A stretch of 25,281 bases of DNA from an uncultured Prevotella sp. (lineage in GTDB: Bacteria; Bacteroidota; Bacteroidia; Bacteroidales; Bacteroidaceae): NCBI GenBank assembly GCA_900539625.1, contig UQCW01000040.1, positions 1 through 25,281 on the forward strand. Direction: 5' to 3'. The notes below the pieces were generated by a model. It made no database searches and was not told the DNA's origin. It saw nothing but the letters and a program-made list of their open reading frames with translations. Every line of letters begins with the position of its first letter. Position 1 is the stretch's first letter. Positions 16,421 to 25,203 of this stretch are shown here, piece by piece. The position numbers and the translations under genes are program-made.

Positions 16421-16951
16421 TAAATAGGTGTTGATAATTATTTTATAGAATGCGACAAAACGCGGTAAGATTCGGCGGCGCGTTCACATTTTCCCGCCAT
16501 TCCCTTTGTCGCTCTGCCTTATTTTCGTAACTTAACGCCTTGAAACTGAAACCGCCAAGGTTGGGTGTCAAAAATACAGAAAAATCTCTGTGCGATTTTG
16601 AGCCAAATAAAAAAAGTGGCGGTTGCGGCGCCGCTGCCCCTGTAAGGGGCTCATATTCCAGGATAGGGGCTCGCCCCTATCTCTCGCCGCAACTCATCGA
16701 TTCTCGCTGCTGCCCCTGTAAGGGGCGCATATCGTTGGCGGGGCTTGCCCCGCAATAAGATTCGAGATATGAGCCCCTTACAGGGGCAAGGTTCATAAAT
16801 CGGCTCCAAGAGGTAGGGGCAAGCCCCTACCCTAAATATGAGCCCCCTTCAGGGGCGCTGGCGCCTCTCTACCAATCTTATTTTTTTTTCAATTTTGAAC
16901 ACCCGCCCTTCAGGGACAGCACAAGAATCTACAACCTTCATACTCAAATAA
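16421..16951. other. 530-bp gap between the CotH paralogues
   Basis: No gene. From 16421 to about 16560 I see nothing definite. From 16562 to 16900 lies the hairpin array, described separately. No TAnnTTTG promoter box was found before the second CotH gene, so that gene may depend on read-through or on a promoter I cannot recognise. Confidence 0.65.
16562..16900. repeat. Hairpin array with inverted borders
   Basis: Seven perfect hairpins occur in about 220 bp. GCCCC-TGTAA-GGGGC appears at 16636-16650 and 16712-16726. The others are ATAGGGGC/GCCCCTAT (16663-16680), GCGGGGC/GCCCCGC (16738-16753), GCCCC-TTACA-GGGGC (16773-16787), GTAGGGGC/GCCCCTAC (16813-16830) and GCCCC-CTTCA-GGGGC (16842-16856). 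The array is flanked by the same border word in opposite orientations: GGGTGTCAAAAAT with AAAAATCTCTGTGCG on the left (16564-16594), and ATTTTGAACACCC on the right (about 16889-16901). It matches the family at 49-260. Confidence 0.8.
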
Positions 16952-19900
16952 ATGAAAAGATTTTTACTCTTATTCTCTCTTTTATGCCTGGCGATGGTTT
17001 CGCAGGCCGTCACGACCATCAAAGACGGCGCGAAATACCGCATCACCTGCCAGAGATATGACAACGGATGTGTTGTGCTCGGAGAGAAGCACGACGCCGC
17101 AGCGTTTCTCTATTATGCCACGAATCTGGAGGCGGTGCCCGAAGATGCCTGGTGGGTGCTCTCTGTCAAGGGCGCGGGTTTCACGATGAAGAATGCCGCG
17201 ACGGGGCAGTATATGGTGTATAAAAGCGGGAAGCTGACGAACGACGCAGGACAATACACAGCCAAGGGCATACAGCTCTCTAACACGGCCGACGACAACT
17301 ACGCCGTTTGGACGCTGACGGAGACGACAACGGGCATGCTCATCATTGAAAATGCTGGGGCACCGGGGCAATATTTCAACCTCCGCACGGATGGTTCTTA
17401 CTTGCTTGGCACGTATTCTTCGGCAAGCACCGACAATGGGTTCTTCCAACTCTATGACGAACAGGGCAACCAGGTGGTCAACACGGGGGGAACGACGGGA
17501 GACGAAGACGCGCTGAGCGGACTGAGCGGCGTGAACAAACAAGGAGAATATTGGGAACGGACGGGACTGGCGATGCCGGTGGTGGTCACGACGAACGTGA
17601 ACGACCCGATTCTCTACCGCATCCGCAATGTACGTTCGGGACAATTTGTCTATGTGCCAGACAACGAACTGACGCAGAGCGAAGAAAACAGCACGAAGTT
17701 TTATTTCACGGCCTGCGGCTCGGGCGTGAACGTCTATACGCAGGACAAGAAATACGTGTCGACTTACTACACTTATTACAACAACGGCAACACGGGGCTG
17801 ACGCTCGCAAGCGGAACGACGGGCGAAAACGTGTGGAGCTTCGGATTCTCGGAAACGGACGAGAACTCGGGATATACCATCGCGAAGAAGGACAATTTGC
17901 CGGAGACGAACTATTACCAGAGCCAGTATCTTTACTGGAACGACTATAAGCTCACGGGGTATCGCGCCGTGGGATTATACAACGTTGACAACGGCTCGAC
18001 TTTCGTGTTTTATTCTTCAGACAAGCGCCACTATAACCACCTCATCGAGCAGGGCATCAGTTTCAACGGCGAACGCCCAACTGAGGGCTTCCCAGCGTAT
18101 GTCGACTCGCTGCGCGTGAACGGCAAGGACCTGACGTTTGATTCCACAGCGAAACAGTATTACCTCTCGCTCTCTCAGCAGACGCGCGAAACGGGAACGC
18201 TCACGGCGAAGGTTGAAGTGAAGTGGGCGAAGAACGACGGAAAATATGAACTGGCCATCGATGGCGAGACGCCCAACGCGGAAGGCATCATCGAGATTCA
18301 GAACGCGAGCGGCGAAAAGGCCTACATGATGACCATTTTGAAAGACGACAAGGAAGTGGCCACGACGCCGCTCAACATGACGTTTCTGCCCATCGTTGAA
18401 ATCAGGGTGTCAACCTGCAACGGCACGTACTATAACAAGGGCACACTCCGCGTGACAGACCCAGACATCGCGGGATATGACTCGACGTTCGTGGCGAAAT
18501 TCCGCTACCGCGGCGCCTCGGCACAGGGATACCCGAAAAAGAGCTATGCCGTTAAACTCATCGACAGCGAGGGCAACTCGGTTGACCGCGAATATTTCGG
18601 ACTGAGGAATGACAACAACTGGATTCTCGACGCCATGTATATCGACGGGGCCTGCATGCGCAACCGCGTCTCGACCGATCTCTGGAACGATTTCGCCACG
18701 AAACCTTACCACCGCCGCAACGGATGGGAGAAGAAGGCGAAGACGGGCACACGAGGACGCTTTGTGGAGGTCTTCCTCAACGGACGCTACCACGGGCTCT
18801 ACTGCATGACGGAGAAGATGGACCGCAAGCAGCTGAGACTGAAGAAATCGGTGGACGCAAAGCCGGCAACGGAGACAACGGAGGCCGTCGGCGACACGAT
18901 TCACGGTTCGCTCTACAAATCGTCGCAATGGAGCTACGAGGTGTTTATGGGCCACGACCTGGGTTCGACTTCTTATCCCGGACGCTCACCGCGCGGATAC
19001 AACAACAATCTGAAGCAGGAGACGTGGGCCAGCTACGAAATCAAATATCCCGACTGGGAGAAGCAGAAGATTGACTGGGGACCGCTCTGGAACGCTGTGA
19101 ACTTCGTGGCAACGACCGACGATTATGTGTTTGACGAGGAAGTGAAGAATTATTTCGACTATCCTGTCGTGCGCGACTATTTCCTCTTCATCGAACTCAT
19201 GTTGGCCACAGACAACCACGGCAAGAACATGTTTTTCTTCAACTACGACCAGAAGGCGCAGAAATGCGCTCAGATGATTGGCATCACGCCGTGGGACCTC
19301 GACGGCACATGGGGCATCCGATGGGACGGCTCGAAGTCATACACGAAGGCGGCGCAGAATTTCACGCAGTTTATCACGCAATATGAACACGGCACGCACA
19401 CGCTCTTCTACCGACTGTTCCACAGTTCGAAGTGGAATTGGTTTAACGACTTGAAGACACGCTATGCCGAACTTCGCACGAAGCAATTCAGCGAAGAGAG
19501 CTTGACCAACCGCTTCCTCGACTATGGCAACCTCTTCCGGGAGAGTGGCGCCGATGTGCGCGAGCAAAACCGCTGGAATGGATACCACACGGACATCCTC
19601 GGCGACGTTGACTATATCAAGCAATGGATTGCCGACCGTCTGAAATTTCTCGACAAGCAATACAACTACTCTCCTGTTGTCGACGGCATACAGACGCCGA
19701 CCGCCAACGAGGCTTTCTTCACGGCCACAGGCGGCAGCCGCTGCATCGTCATCGAAACGAACAAGACGTGCAACGTGAAGATTTATTCGCTCGGCGGACA
19801 GCTCGTGCGCACGGTTTCTCTCGACCAGCCCATCACGAAGGTGGAAGGTCTGAATGCTGGCGTATATATCGTTGGCAAGCAGAAGGTGGTTGTCAGATAA
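16952..19900 (+). CDS. CotH-kinase-like secreted protein, intact paralogue
   Basis: 982 residues. The signal peptide is MKRFLLLFSLLCLAMVSQA. Residues about 20-170 form a lectin-like beta domain (GAKYRITCQRYDNGCVVLGE). Residues about 175-370 are a second beta-rich domain (LYRIRNVRSGQFVYVPDNEL) that the preceding paralogue lacks. The CotH-type kinase fold spans about 480-850, with FRYRGASAQGYPKKSYAVKL, GLRNDNNWILDAMY, CMRNRVSTDLWND, VFLNGRYHGLYCMTEK and TPWDLDGTWG. The Asp pair in WDLDG is a likely metal site. The last 45 residues (VKIYSLGGQLVRTVSL, GVYIVGKQKVVV) are a type IX-like sorting tail. Parts of the CotH region match the upstream gene base for base (18599-18641 with 15134-15176), so this is a tandem duplication. 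The substrate is unknown. It is followed 73 nt later by the membrane-protein gene. Confidence 0.9.
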   Translation: MKRFLLLFSLLCLAMVSQAVTTIKDGAKYRITCQRYDNGCVVLGEKHDAAAFLYYATNLEAVPEDAWWVLSVKGAGFTMKNAATGQYMVYKSGKLTNDAGQYTAKGIQLSNTADDNYAVWTLTETTTGMLIIENAGAPGQYFNLRTDGSYLLGTYSSASTDNGFFQLYDEQGNQVVNTGGTTGDEDALSGLSGVNKQGEYWERTGLAMPVVVTTNVNDPILYRIRNVRSGQFVYVPDNELTQSEENSTKFYFTACGSGVNVYTQDKKYVSTYYTYYNNGNTGLTLASGTTGENVWSFGFSETDENSGYTIAKKDNLPETNYYQSQYLYWNDYKLTGYRAVGLYNVDNGSTFVFYSSDKRHYNHLIEQGISFNGERPTEGFPAYVDSLRVNGKDLTFDSTAKQYYLSLSQQTRETGTLTAKVEVKWAKNDGKYELAIDGETPNAEGIIEIQNASGEKAYMMTILKDDKEVATTPLNMTFLPIVEIRVSTCNGTYYNKGTLRVTDPDIAGYDSTFVAKFRYRGASAQGYPKKSYAVKLIDSEGNSVDREYFGLRNDNNWILDAMYIDGACMRNRVSTDLWNDFATKPYHRRNGWEKKAKTGTRGRFVEVFLNGRYHGLYCMTEKMDRKQLRLKKSVDAKPATETTEAVGDTIHGSLYKSSQWSYEVFMGHDLGSTSYPGRSPRGYNNNLKQETWASYEIKYPDWEKQKIDWGPLWNAVNFVATTDDYVFDEEVKNYFDYPVVRDYFLFIELMLATDNHGKNMFFFNYDQKAQKCAQMIGITPWDLDGTWGIRWDGSKSYTKAAQNFTQFITQYEHGTHTLFYRLFHSSKWNWFNDLKTRYAELRTKQFSEESLTNRFLDYGNLFRESGADVREQNRWNGYHTDILGDVDYIKQWIADRLKFLDKQYNYSPVVDGIQTPTANEAFFTATGGSRCIVIETNKTCNVKIYSLGGQLVRTVSLDQPITKVEGLNAGVYIVGKQKVVVR

Positions 19901-19916
19901 ATAATGTTGAAAGGCA

Positions 19917-19948
19917 ATATCAAAACTGGGGTTTCCCTGCTTTGATAT
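19917..19948. repeat. Hairpin between the second CotH gene and the membrane-protein gene
   Basis: The arms ATATCAAA (19917-19924) and TTTGATAT (19941-19948) are perfectly complementary, with a short GGG/CCC pairing inside the 16-nt loop. No T tract follows, so it is more likely a processing or partial attenuation site than a full terminator. Confidence 0.55.
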
Positions 19949-19973
19949 GATATAAATATTTGAATACTTACTT

Positions 19974-21626
19974 ATGACCAAAAAACACAAAATCCAAGCA
20001 CAGCCGGCCAGTGAGCCGGCTGTTGCTGCATCGGGCAAAGAGCAAGGAAAAAGCTCCCTGCTCCAGCGCCTGCCGTGGGCCTATCTGCTCACGTTTGCCG
20101 GCTTCTATGTTTTTTCAACATGCGTCTACGGCGACATGCTTCGCCGCACCGCTGAAGCTAATTTCATCACCAACGACAGCACGCAGATGGCTTTCCTGAC
20201 ATCGCAGTCCTGGGGCACCGTCTATTGTTGGGGCCGCTGGTTGCTCTGCAGCATGAGCAACCTCTACGTGGGGGCCGCGCTGCTGAGCCTCGTCCTGACA
20301 CTCACTGCCGTTTTGGCCGACAAGGCGCTCTGCATCCCGCGCCGTTGGCGTGGCGTGTCGGCTTTGGTGCCGGGGGGCGTCGTGCTATGGATGATCTGTC
20401 GCGGACTGAACCTCTATTACAAGAGCGAGCCTTCGCTGCTGTTCATCATTCCAGTTGCCGTGCTCCTGGCCGCTGCCCTGCTGGCCTTGGCGGGCCGCTT
20501 CTCATGGGGACGGAAGAAATGCGAAGCTGCGGCCGACGCTGCCAAGGCGAAACGCGCCTGGGGCTGGATGGTTCCCGTGGTGCTCACCGCCGCCCTTTCG
20601 GCCACGGCGCTGCAATGGAACAAGGCGGAGATTCTGACGGCACGCATGCAGATGCGCATGATGGACGGCGATTTTGAAGGCATGGTCGACGACGCTCACG
20701 ACCTCGAGCGCCCAACGCGCTCCGTTGCCGCCTACTATGCCATCGGACTCGTACAGACGGGCCAACTTCTGGAGCGCCAGTTTGACATTCCTTACGACTT
20801 CCCCGAGATGCGCCTCGAACGCCACGACGGCAACGAGGAATACACGATCTTCACGGGCGACTGCAGTTTCTATGCGGGACTCATCAATACGGCCTATCGT
20901 TGTGCGATGGATTATACGGTGCTCTACGGCCCGTCGCTCTACAATCTGAAGCGCATGGCCGTCTGTGCCATCCTCAACGACGAAACGGTGCTGGCAGAAA
21001 AATATATGACCATACTCAAAAAGGTGCCATTTCAAGAGGCATTCATTGAGAAATACGAACCTATGATTGGCAACAGCGAACGGGTTGATGCCGACGAAGA
21101 ACTTCACAAGGTGTTGGCGCTGCAACCGCAGGAACATTTCTTTGAGCAGAATTATCGTTCCCCAACGTTCCTCGGCTACAACGCGGGACTCCTGCGCGGC
21201 ACCGATGCCTCGCTCGAAACGGCCATCGCCGCCCGCCTTTATTCCAAGGAACTCGAAGCGGCGATGCCGCTCATCCGCGTCTATGCCCAGAAACACGGCG
21301 GACAGTTGCCGCAATCATTGCAGCAGGCCATCACGATTATGAGCACGAAGGACCCCTCTATCGACGCGGAGTTTGGCAACATCGTCAGCATGCAGGCACC
21401 GACGTTCACGGCGTTCATCACGGAAGCCAAACCAATTCTCGACGAGCGCAAACGCGTTTCGGAAGGGAAGAGCGAGGCGGAGAAACTGAAAATCCGCGAT
21501 GAATACAACCACAAGTTGCGCACCGCGTTGGCGGCCGACTGGGTGGGAACGTACCTCTACTATTATTATTGCGAAAACAACGACCAGGCCCAGGTGAAAC
21601 AAAACACACAGACGGCCGTCAACTAA
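19974..21626 (+). CDS. Membrane protein with large soluble domain, DUF6057-like
   Basis: 550 residues, no cleavable signal. A polar N-terminus of 30 residues is followed by hydrophobic segments at about 35-55, 95-115, 122-142, 146-170 and 195-212 (AYLLTFAGFYVFSTCVYGD, AALLSLVLTLTAVLADKAL, LLFIIPVAVLLAAALLALAG, GWMVPVVLTAALSATALQW). From about 213 there is a helical, TPR-like soluble part (RMMDGDFEGMVDDAHDLER, YAIGLVQTGQLLERQFDIP, AVCAILNDETVLAEKYMTIL) ending in charged helices. I recall the family as DUF6057, found in Bacteroides and Prevotella beside a TolB-like lipoprotein. The substrate is unknown. The next gene begins 25 nt after its stop, so the two are translated from one transcript. 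It could be an inner-membrane assembly or tethering factor for the secreted CotH proteins. Confidence 0.8.
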   Translation: MTKKHKIQAQPASEPAVAASGKEQGKSSLLQRLPWAYLLTFAGFYVFSTCVYGDMLRRTAEANFITNDSTQMAFLTSQSWGTVYCWGRWLLCSMSNLYVGAALLSLVLTLTAVLADKALCIPRRWRGVSALVPGGVVLWMICRGLNLYYKSEPSLLFIIPVAVLLAAALLALAGRFSWGRKKCEAAADAAKAKRAWGWMVPVVLTAALSATALQWNKAEILTARMQMRMMDGDFEGMVDDAHDLERPTRSVAAYYAIGLVQTGQLLERQFDIPYDFPEMRLERHDGNEEYTIFTGDCSFYAGLINTAYRCAMDYTVLYGPSLYNLKRMAVCAILNDETVLAEKYMTILKKVPFQEAFIEKYEPMIGNSERVDADEELHKVLALQPQEHFFEQNYRSPTFLGYNAGLLRGTDASLETAIAARLYSKELEAAMPLIRVYAQKHGGQLPQSLQQAITIMSTKDPSIDAEFGNIVSMQAPTFTAFITEAKPILDERKRVSEGKSEAEKLKIRDEYNHKLRTALAADWVGTYLYYYYCENNDQAQVKQNTQTAVN

Positions 21627-21651
21627 CACTCAAAAAAATCCATAAAGAATC

Positions 21652-23181
21652 ATGGCAATCAATCTCAAAACCATAGCGGCTGCGGCGCTGGCCGCCTTGC
21701 TAACGGCATCGTGCGGAAGCGAGGTAAGGGTGCCTGACAACGCCACGCCGACACAGGAAGCGGCCGACATTTTCCCGGAATACCGCGACATCTATATCCC
21801 GCAAAACATCGCACCGCTCAACGTGCAGATAAAGAGCGACGGCGATGAGTTCGCGGCTTGCATCAAAGGGGAAAAGGGCGGCGAAATCACGGCAGCAGCT
21901 GGCAAAGATGGCAAACTGATGTTTGACACGGAGGCCTGGCACGCCCTGCTTAACGAAAACGCAGGAAAGACGCTCAGCGTGACGCTCTATTCCCACCGCG
22001 ACGGACAATGGCTGGAACATCCCGCCTACCAGCTCCACGTGGCTGAGCCCATCGATGAATATCTTTCTTACCGTCTGATCGAGCCGAGCTACGAGCTCTA
22101 TCGCCAGATGGGCCTTTACCAGCGCAACTTGACGAACTTCACGCAGACGCCCATCTACGAAAACAACCGCTCGTACGACTCGCTGCAAAACCACTGCGTG
22201 AACTGCCACAATTACCAGGCATACACCACGAAGCGCATGCTCTTCCATGTGCGTAGCGCCCACGGCGGCACCATCATCGTTGAAAACGGCAAGGCGAAGA
22301 AATGGAACATGAAGTGTGACTCGATTCTCTCGTCAACGGTCTACCCCACTTGGCATCCCACGCGCAACTGGGTGGTGTTCTCTTCCAACCAAACGGGACA
22401 GGCGTTCCACATCGACGACCGACAGAAGGTGGAGGTGATGGACTTCGGCTCCGACCTCGTGTTTTTCGATGGCTACAAAGGCACGCTGACCAACATCCTG
22501 AAAACCGACTACCACCTCGAAACTTTCCCCTGCTGGGCGCCCGACGGCAAGAAACTCTACTACACCTCGGCTTATGTGCCACAATTTAAGGGAACGGACA
22601 CCCCGACGCGACAGAACGCCGTCACAAGCCTCTACGACAGTCTGCGCTACAACTTGATGAGCCTCACTTTTGACGAACAGACGCGCTCCTTCGGCCAACC
22701 CGTTGTCGAGATGGACTGCGCGGCCATCGGCAAGAGTGCCACGCTGCCGCGCATCAGCCCCGACGGACGCTACGTATTGTTTTCTCTTGGCGACTTCGGA
22801 CAGTTCCACATCTGGCATACCACGTCAGACCTCTACGTGAAGGACCTCAAGACGGGCGAAGTGAGAAAACTCAGTCAGGCAAGCAGCGACGGCTCCGACA
22901 GCTATCATGCGTGGAGCAGCAACGGACGCTGGCTCGTTGTGGCATCGCGACGCGGCGACAACAATTATTCCCGCGCCTACATCGCCTATTTCGACCGCAA
23001 CGGGAAAGACCACAAGGCGTTTCTCCTGCCGCAGGAAGACCCAGAACAAAACACACTGCTCCTGAAGAGCTACAACGTGCCAGAACTGACGCGCGACGCG
23101 GTTTCCATCAGCGCCGAAGAACTGAAGAAGGTCATCTACGACGACAACCACAGCGAGAAGGTGTCGTATAAATCCAAATGA
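21652..23181 (+). CDS. Lipoprotein with c-type heme motif and TolB-like propeller repeats
   Basis: 509 residues. The signal MAINLKTIAAAALAALLTAS is followed by lipobox Cys21. Residues about 40-130 are a beta domain starting PEYRDIYIPQNIAPLNVQI. Residues 182-186 are CVNCH, an exact CxxCH heme c attachment motif, in the context LQNHCVNCHNYQ. From about 230 four or more PD40/TolB-like blades follow: PTWHPTRNWVVFSSN, FPCWAPDGKKLYYTSA, PRISPDGRYVLFSLG and YHAWSSNGRWLVVASRRGD. A distal Met or His heme ligand cannot be assigned by eye. It lies in the outer membrane or periplasm. It sits 25 nt after the membrane-protein gene and 36 nt before the fucosidase. One possible role is a redox or signal-sensing scaffold for the CotH proteins; this is inference. 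Confidence 0.85.
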   Translation: MAINLKTIAAAALAALLTASCGSEVRVPDNATPTQEAADIFPEYRDIYIPQNIAPLNVQIKSDGDEFAACIKGEKGGEITAAAGKDGKLMFDTEAWHALLNENAGKTLSVTLYSHRDGQWLEHPAYQLHVAEPIDEYLSYRLIEPSYELYRQMGLYQRNLTNFTQTPIYENNRSYDSLQNHCVNCHNYQAYTTKRMLFHVRSAHGGTIIVENGKAKKWNMKCDSILSSTVYPTWHPTRNWVVFSSNQTGQAFHIDDRQKVEVMDFGSDLVFFDGYKGTLTNILKTDYHLETFPCWAPDGKKLYYTSAYVPQFKGTDTPTRQNAVTSLYDSLRYNLMSLTFDEQTRSFGQPVVEMDCAAIGKSATLPRISPDGRYVLFSLGDFGQFHIWHTTSDLYVKDLKTGEVRKLSQASSDGSDSYHAWSSNGRWLVVASRRGDNNYSRAYIAYFDRNGKDHKAFLLPQEDPEQNTLLLKSYNVPELTRDAVSISAEELKKVIYDDNHSEKVSYKSK

Positions 23182-23217
23182 TGCTGAACAAATATTTTCC
23201 ACAAAACTGACAACGAC

Positions 23218-25134
23218 ATGACCAACAAGCATTCCTTAAGAAATGTCCGCTCGCTGGCCTGCGCCATGCTCCTGACAACGGGGAGCCTGCTGCCATTGGG
23301 CGCCCAGAAAACCAACAACGCGCCGGCGCCCATCCTCCCGTTGCCTGAACAGCGACAAGTCGACTGGCAAAAGATGGAGACCTACGCCTTCATCCATTTT
23401 GGCCTCAACACGTTCAACGACCGCGAATGGGGCTACGGCGACACACCAGCGGAAACGTTTAATCCCGCACGCCTCGACTGCAACCAGTGGGTTTCAACAC
23501 TGAAAGCCGCTGGCATGAAGGGCGTCATCTTCACGGCGAAACACCACGACGGTTTCTGCCTGTGGCCCTTCAAGGGAACGGACTACAACGTGGCCCACTC
23601 GCCCTTCCGCGACGGGAAAGGCGACGTGGTGCGCGAACTGCAAGAAGCCTGCAAAAAGCAGGGCATGAAGTTCGCCGTCTATATCTCGCCCTGGGACCGC
23701 AACCGCGCCGACTACGGAACACCGGCCTATCTCGACTATTATTACGCCCAAATACGCGACCTCCTGAGCAACTACGGCGAAGTGTTTGAAATTTGGTTCG
23801 ACGGTGCCAACGGTGGCGACGGATGGTATGGCGGTGCCAACGACCGACGCACCATCGACCGACGCACCTACTATAAATTTGAAAACATTCAGGCGCTCTG
23901 CGACAGTCTGCAGCCCAAGGCCGTCATGTTTTCCGACGGCGGTCCTGGATGCCGCTGGGTGGGCAACGAACGCGGCATCGCTGGTGCCACCAACTGGGCG
24001 TTCCTGCGAAAAAACACGGTTTATCCGGGCTATCCGAAACACTACGAACTGCAATATGGCCACGCCGACGGCGACCAATGGACGCCCTCAGAATGCGACG
24101 TGTCCATCCGCCCGGGATGGTTCTACCATGCGCAGCAAGACAACCAAGTGAAAAGCCCGCAACAGCTGGCCGACATCTACTATCGCAGCGTGGGACACAA
24201 CGGCACGATGCTGCTCAACTTCCCCGTCAACCGCGATGGCCTCATCCACCCCATCGACTCAACCAACGCCGTGAAGTTCCGCGAAATCATCGACAATGAC
24301 TTCAAGACCAACCTCATTGCCGGCATGAAGGCCAAAGCCACGAACACACGCGGAAAGCGTTTTTCAACGACGGCCATGACCGACAATGATTACGACACCT
24401 ACTGGGCCACGACCGACGGCACAAACACGGCCACCGTCACCTATCAGTTCCGCCAACCGCAACGCATGAACCGCATGATGCTCCAAGAATATATTCCATT
24501 GGGACAGCGCGTCAAGTCGTTCGTCGTGGAATACCAAGACGGCAAACAATGGTTGCCCGTATCGCTCAACGAAGAGACCACCACCATTGGCTATAAGCGC
24601 CTGTTGCGCTTCAAGAGTGTCACCTCGAAGGGCATCCGCGTGCGCTTCACAGATTCTCGCGGCCCGTTGTGCATCAACAATCTCGGCGTTTATGATGCAG
24701 GAGAAAATGCCGACCAGGTGCTGCCGTCAACGTCGCAGATTGCCACCACCCTGCCCTATTCCTTCGTCAATCAGGAAGCCGACAAGGCCAAGGCGGCGGC
24801 CGACCGCAACGAACGCACCAACTGCTTCATCGACGGCAACGAACTCGTCATCGACCTCGGCCAGGAGCGCACCATTTCATCGTTCCATTACCTCCCCGAC
24901 CAGTCGGAACAGCCAAAGGGCCTCATCAGCCATTATGAGCTGACGGCCATCGCCGCGCCCTCCGACAAGGAAGGAAAGATGATCAGCCAAGGCGAGTTTT
25001 CCAACATCCGCAACAACCCGACGCTACAGTCGCTTTTCTTCACCCCCGTCATCACGCGCTACATCCGCCTCAAGGCCACGCGCATGATCAACGCCGGCGA
25101 ACCAATGGGATTTGCAGAAATTGCCATCCACTGA
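23218..25134 (+). CDS. Alpha-L-fucosidase, GH29, with discoidin-type domains
   Basis: 638 residues, exported (signal ends near LLPLGAQ, residue 30). The GH29 barrel covers about 45-355. FIHFGLNTF (58-66) and TAKHHDGFCLWP (His109, His110, Asp111) form the fucose pocket. The nucleophile is Asp195 in EIWFDGANG. The probable acid/base is Glu251 in RWVGNERG, a layout typical of GH29 subfamily B (alpha-1,3/1,4-fucosidases on branched Lewis-type glycans). A C-terminal F5/8 type C-like module (CBM32) spans about 372-500, and a second beta domain about 530-638 resembles it. The gene lies at the end of the operon and has no SusC/SusD partner nearby. It probably acts in the periplasm or at the cell surface, removing fucose from host glycans such as mucin or milk oligosaccharides. 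Confidence 0.93.
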   Translation: MTNKHSLRNVRSLACAMLLTTGSLLPLGAQKTNNAPAPILPLPEQRQVDWQKMETYAFIHFGLNTFNDREWGYGDTPAETFNPARLDCNQWVSTLKAAGMKGVIFTAKHHDGFCLWPFKGTDYNVAHSPFRDGKGDVVRELQEACKKQGMKFAVYISPWDRNRADYGTPAYLDYYYAQIRDLLSNYGEVFEIWFDGANGGDGWYGGANDRRTIDRRTYYKFENIQALCDSLQPKAVMFSDGGPGCRWVGNERGIAGATNWAFLRKNTVYPGYPKHYELQYGHADGDQWTPSECDVSIRPGWFYHAQQDNQVKSPQQLADIYYRSVGHNGTMLLNFPVNRDGLIHPIDSTNAVKFREIIDNDFKTNLIAGMKAKATNTRGKRFSTTAMTDNDYDTYWATTDGTNTATVTYQFRQPQRMNRMMLQEYIPLGQRVKSFVVEYQDGKQWLPVSLNEETTTIGYKRLLRFKSVTSKGIRVRFTDSRGPLCINNLGVYDAGENADQVLPSTSQIATTLPYSFVNQEADKAKAAADRNERTNCFIDGNELVIDLGQERTISSFHYLPDQSEQPKGLISHYELTAIAAPSDKEGKMISQGEFSNIRNNPTLQSLFFTPVITRYIRLKATRMINAGEPMGFAEIAIH

Positions 25135-25165
25135 TAATTCGCGAAACAAACCTCTAATAATATTT

Positions 25166-25203
25166 CAGCCCAGTCTTCAGCCAAAGACTGGGCTGATTCA
25201 TTT
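25166..25203 (+). terminator. Terminator of the CotH to fucosidase unit
   Basis: A perfect 12-bp stem, CAGCCCAGTCTT (25166-25177) with AAGACTGGGCTG (25184-25195), closes a 6-nt loop and is followed by ATTCATTTAT. It lies 31 nt after the fucosidase stop. The T tail is interrupted, but stem strength and position support termination. Confidence 0.75.
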
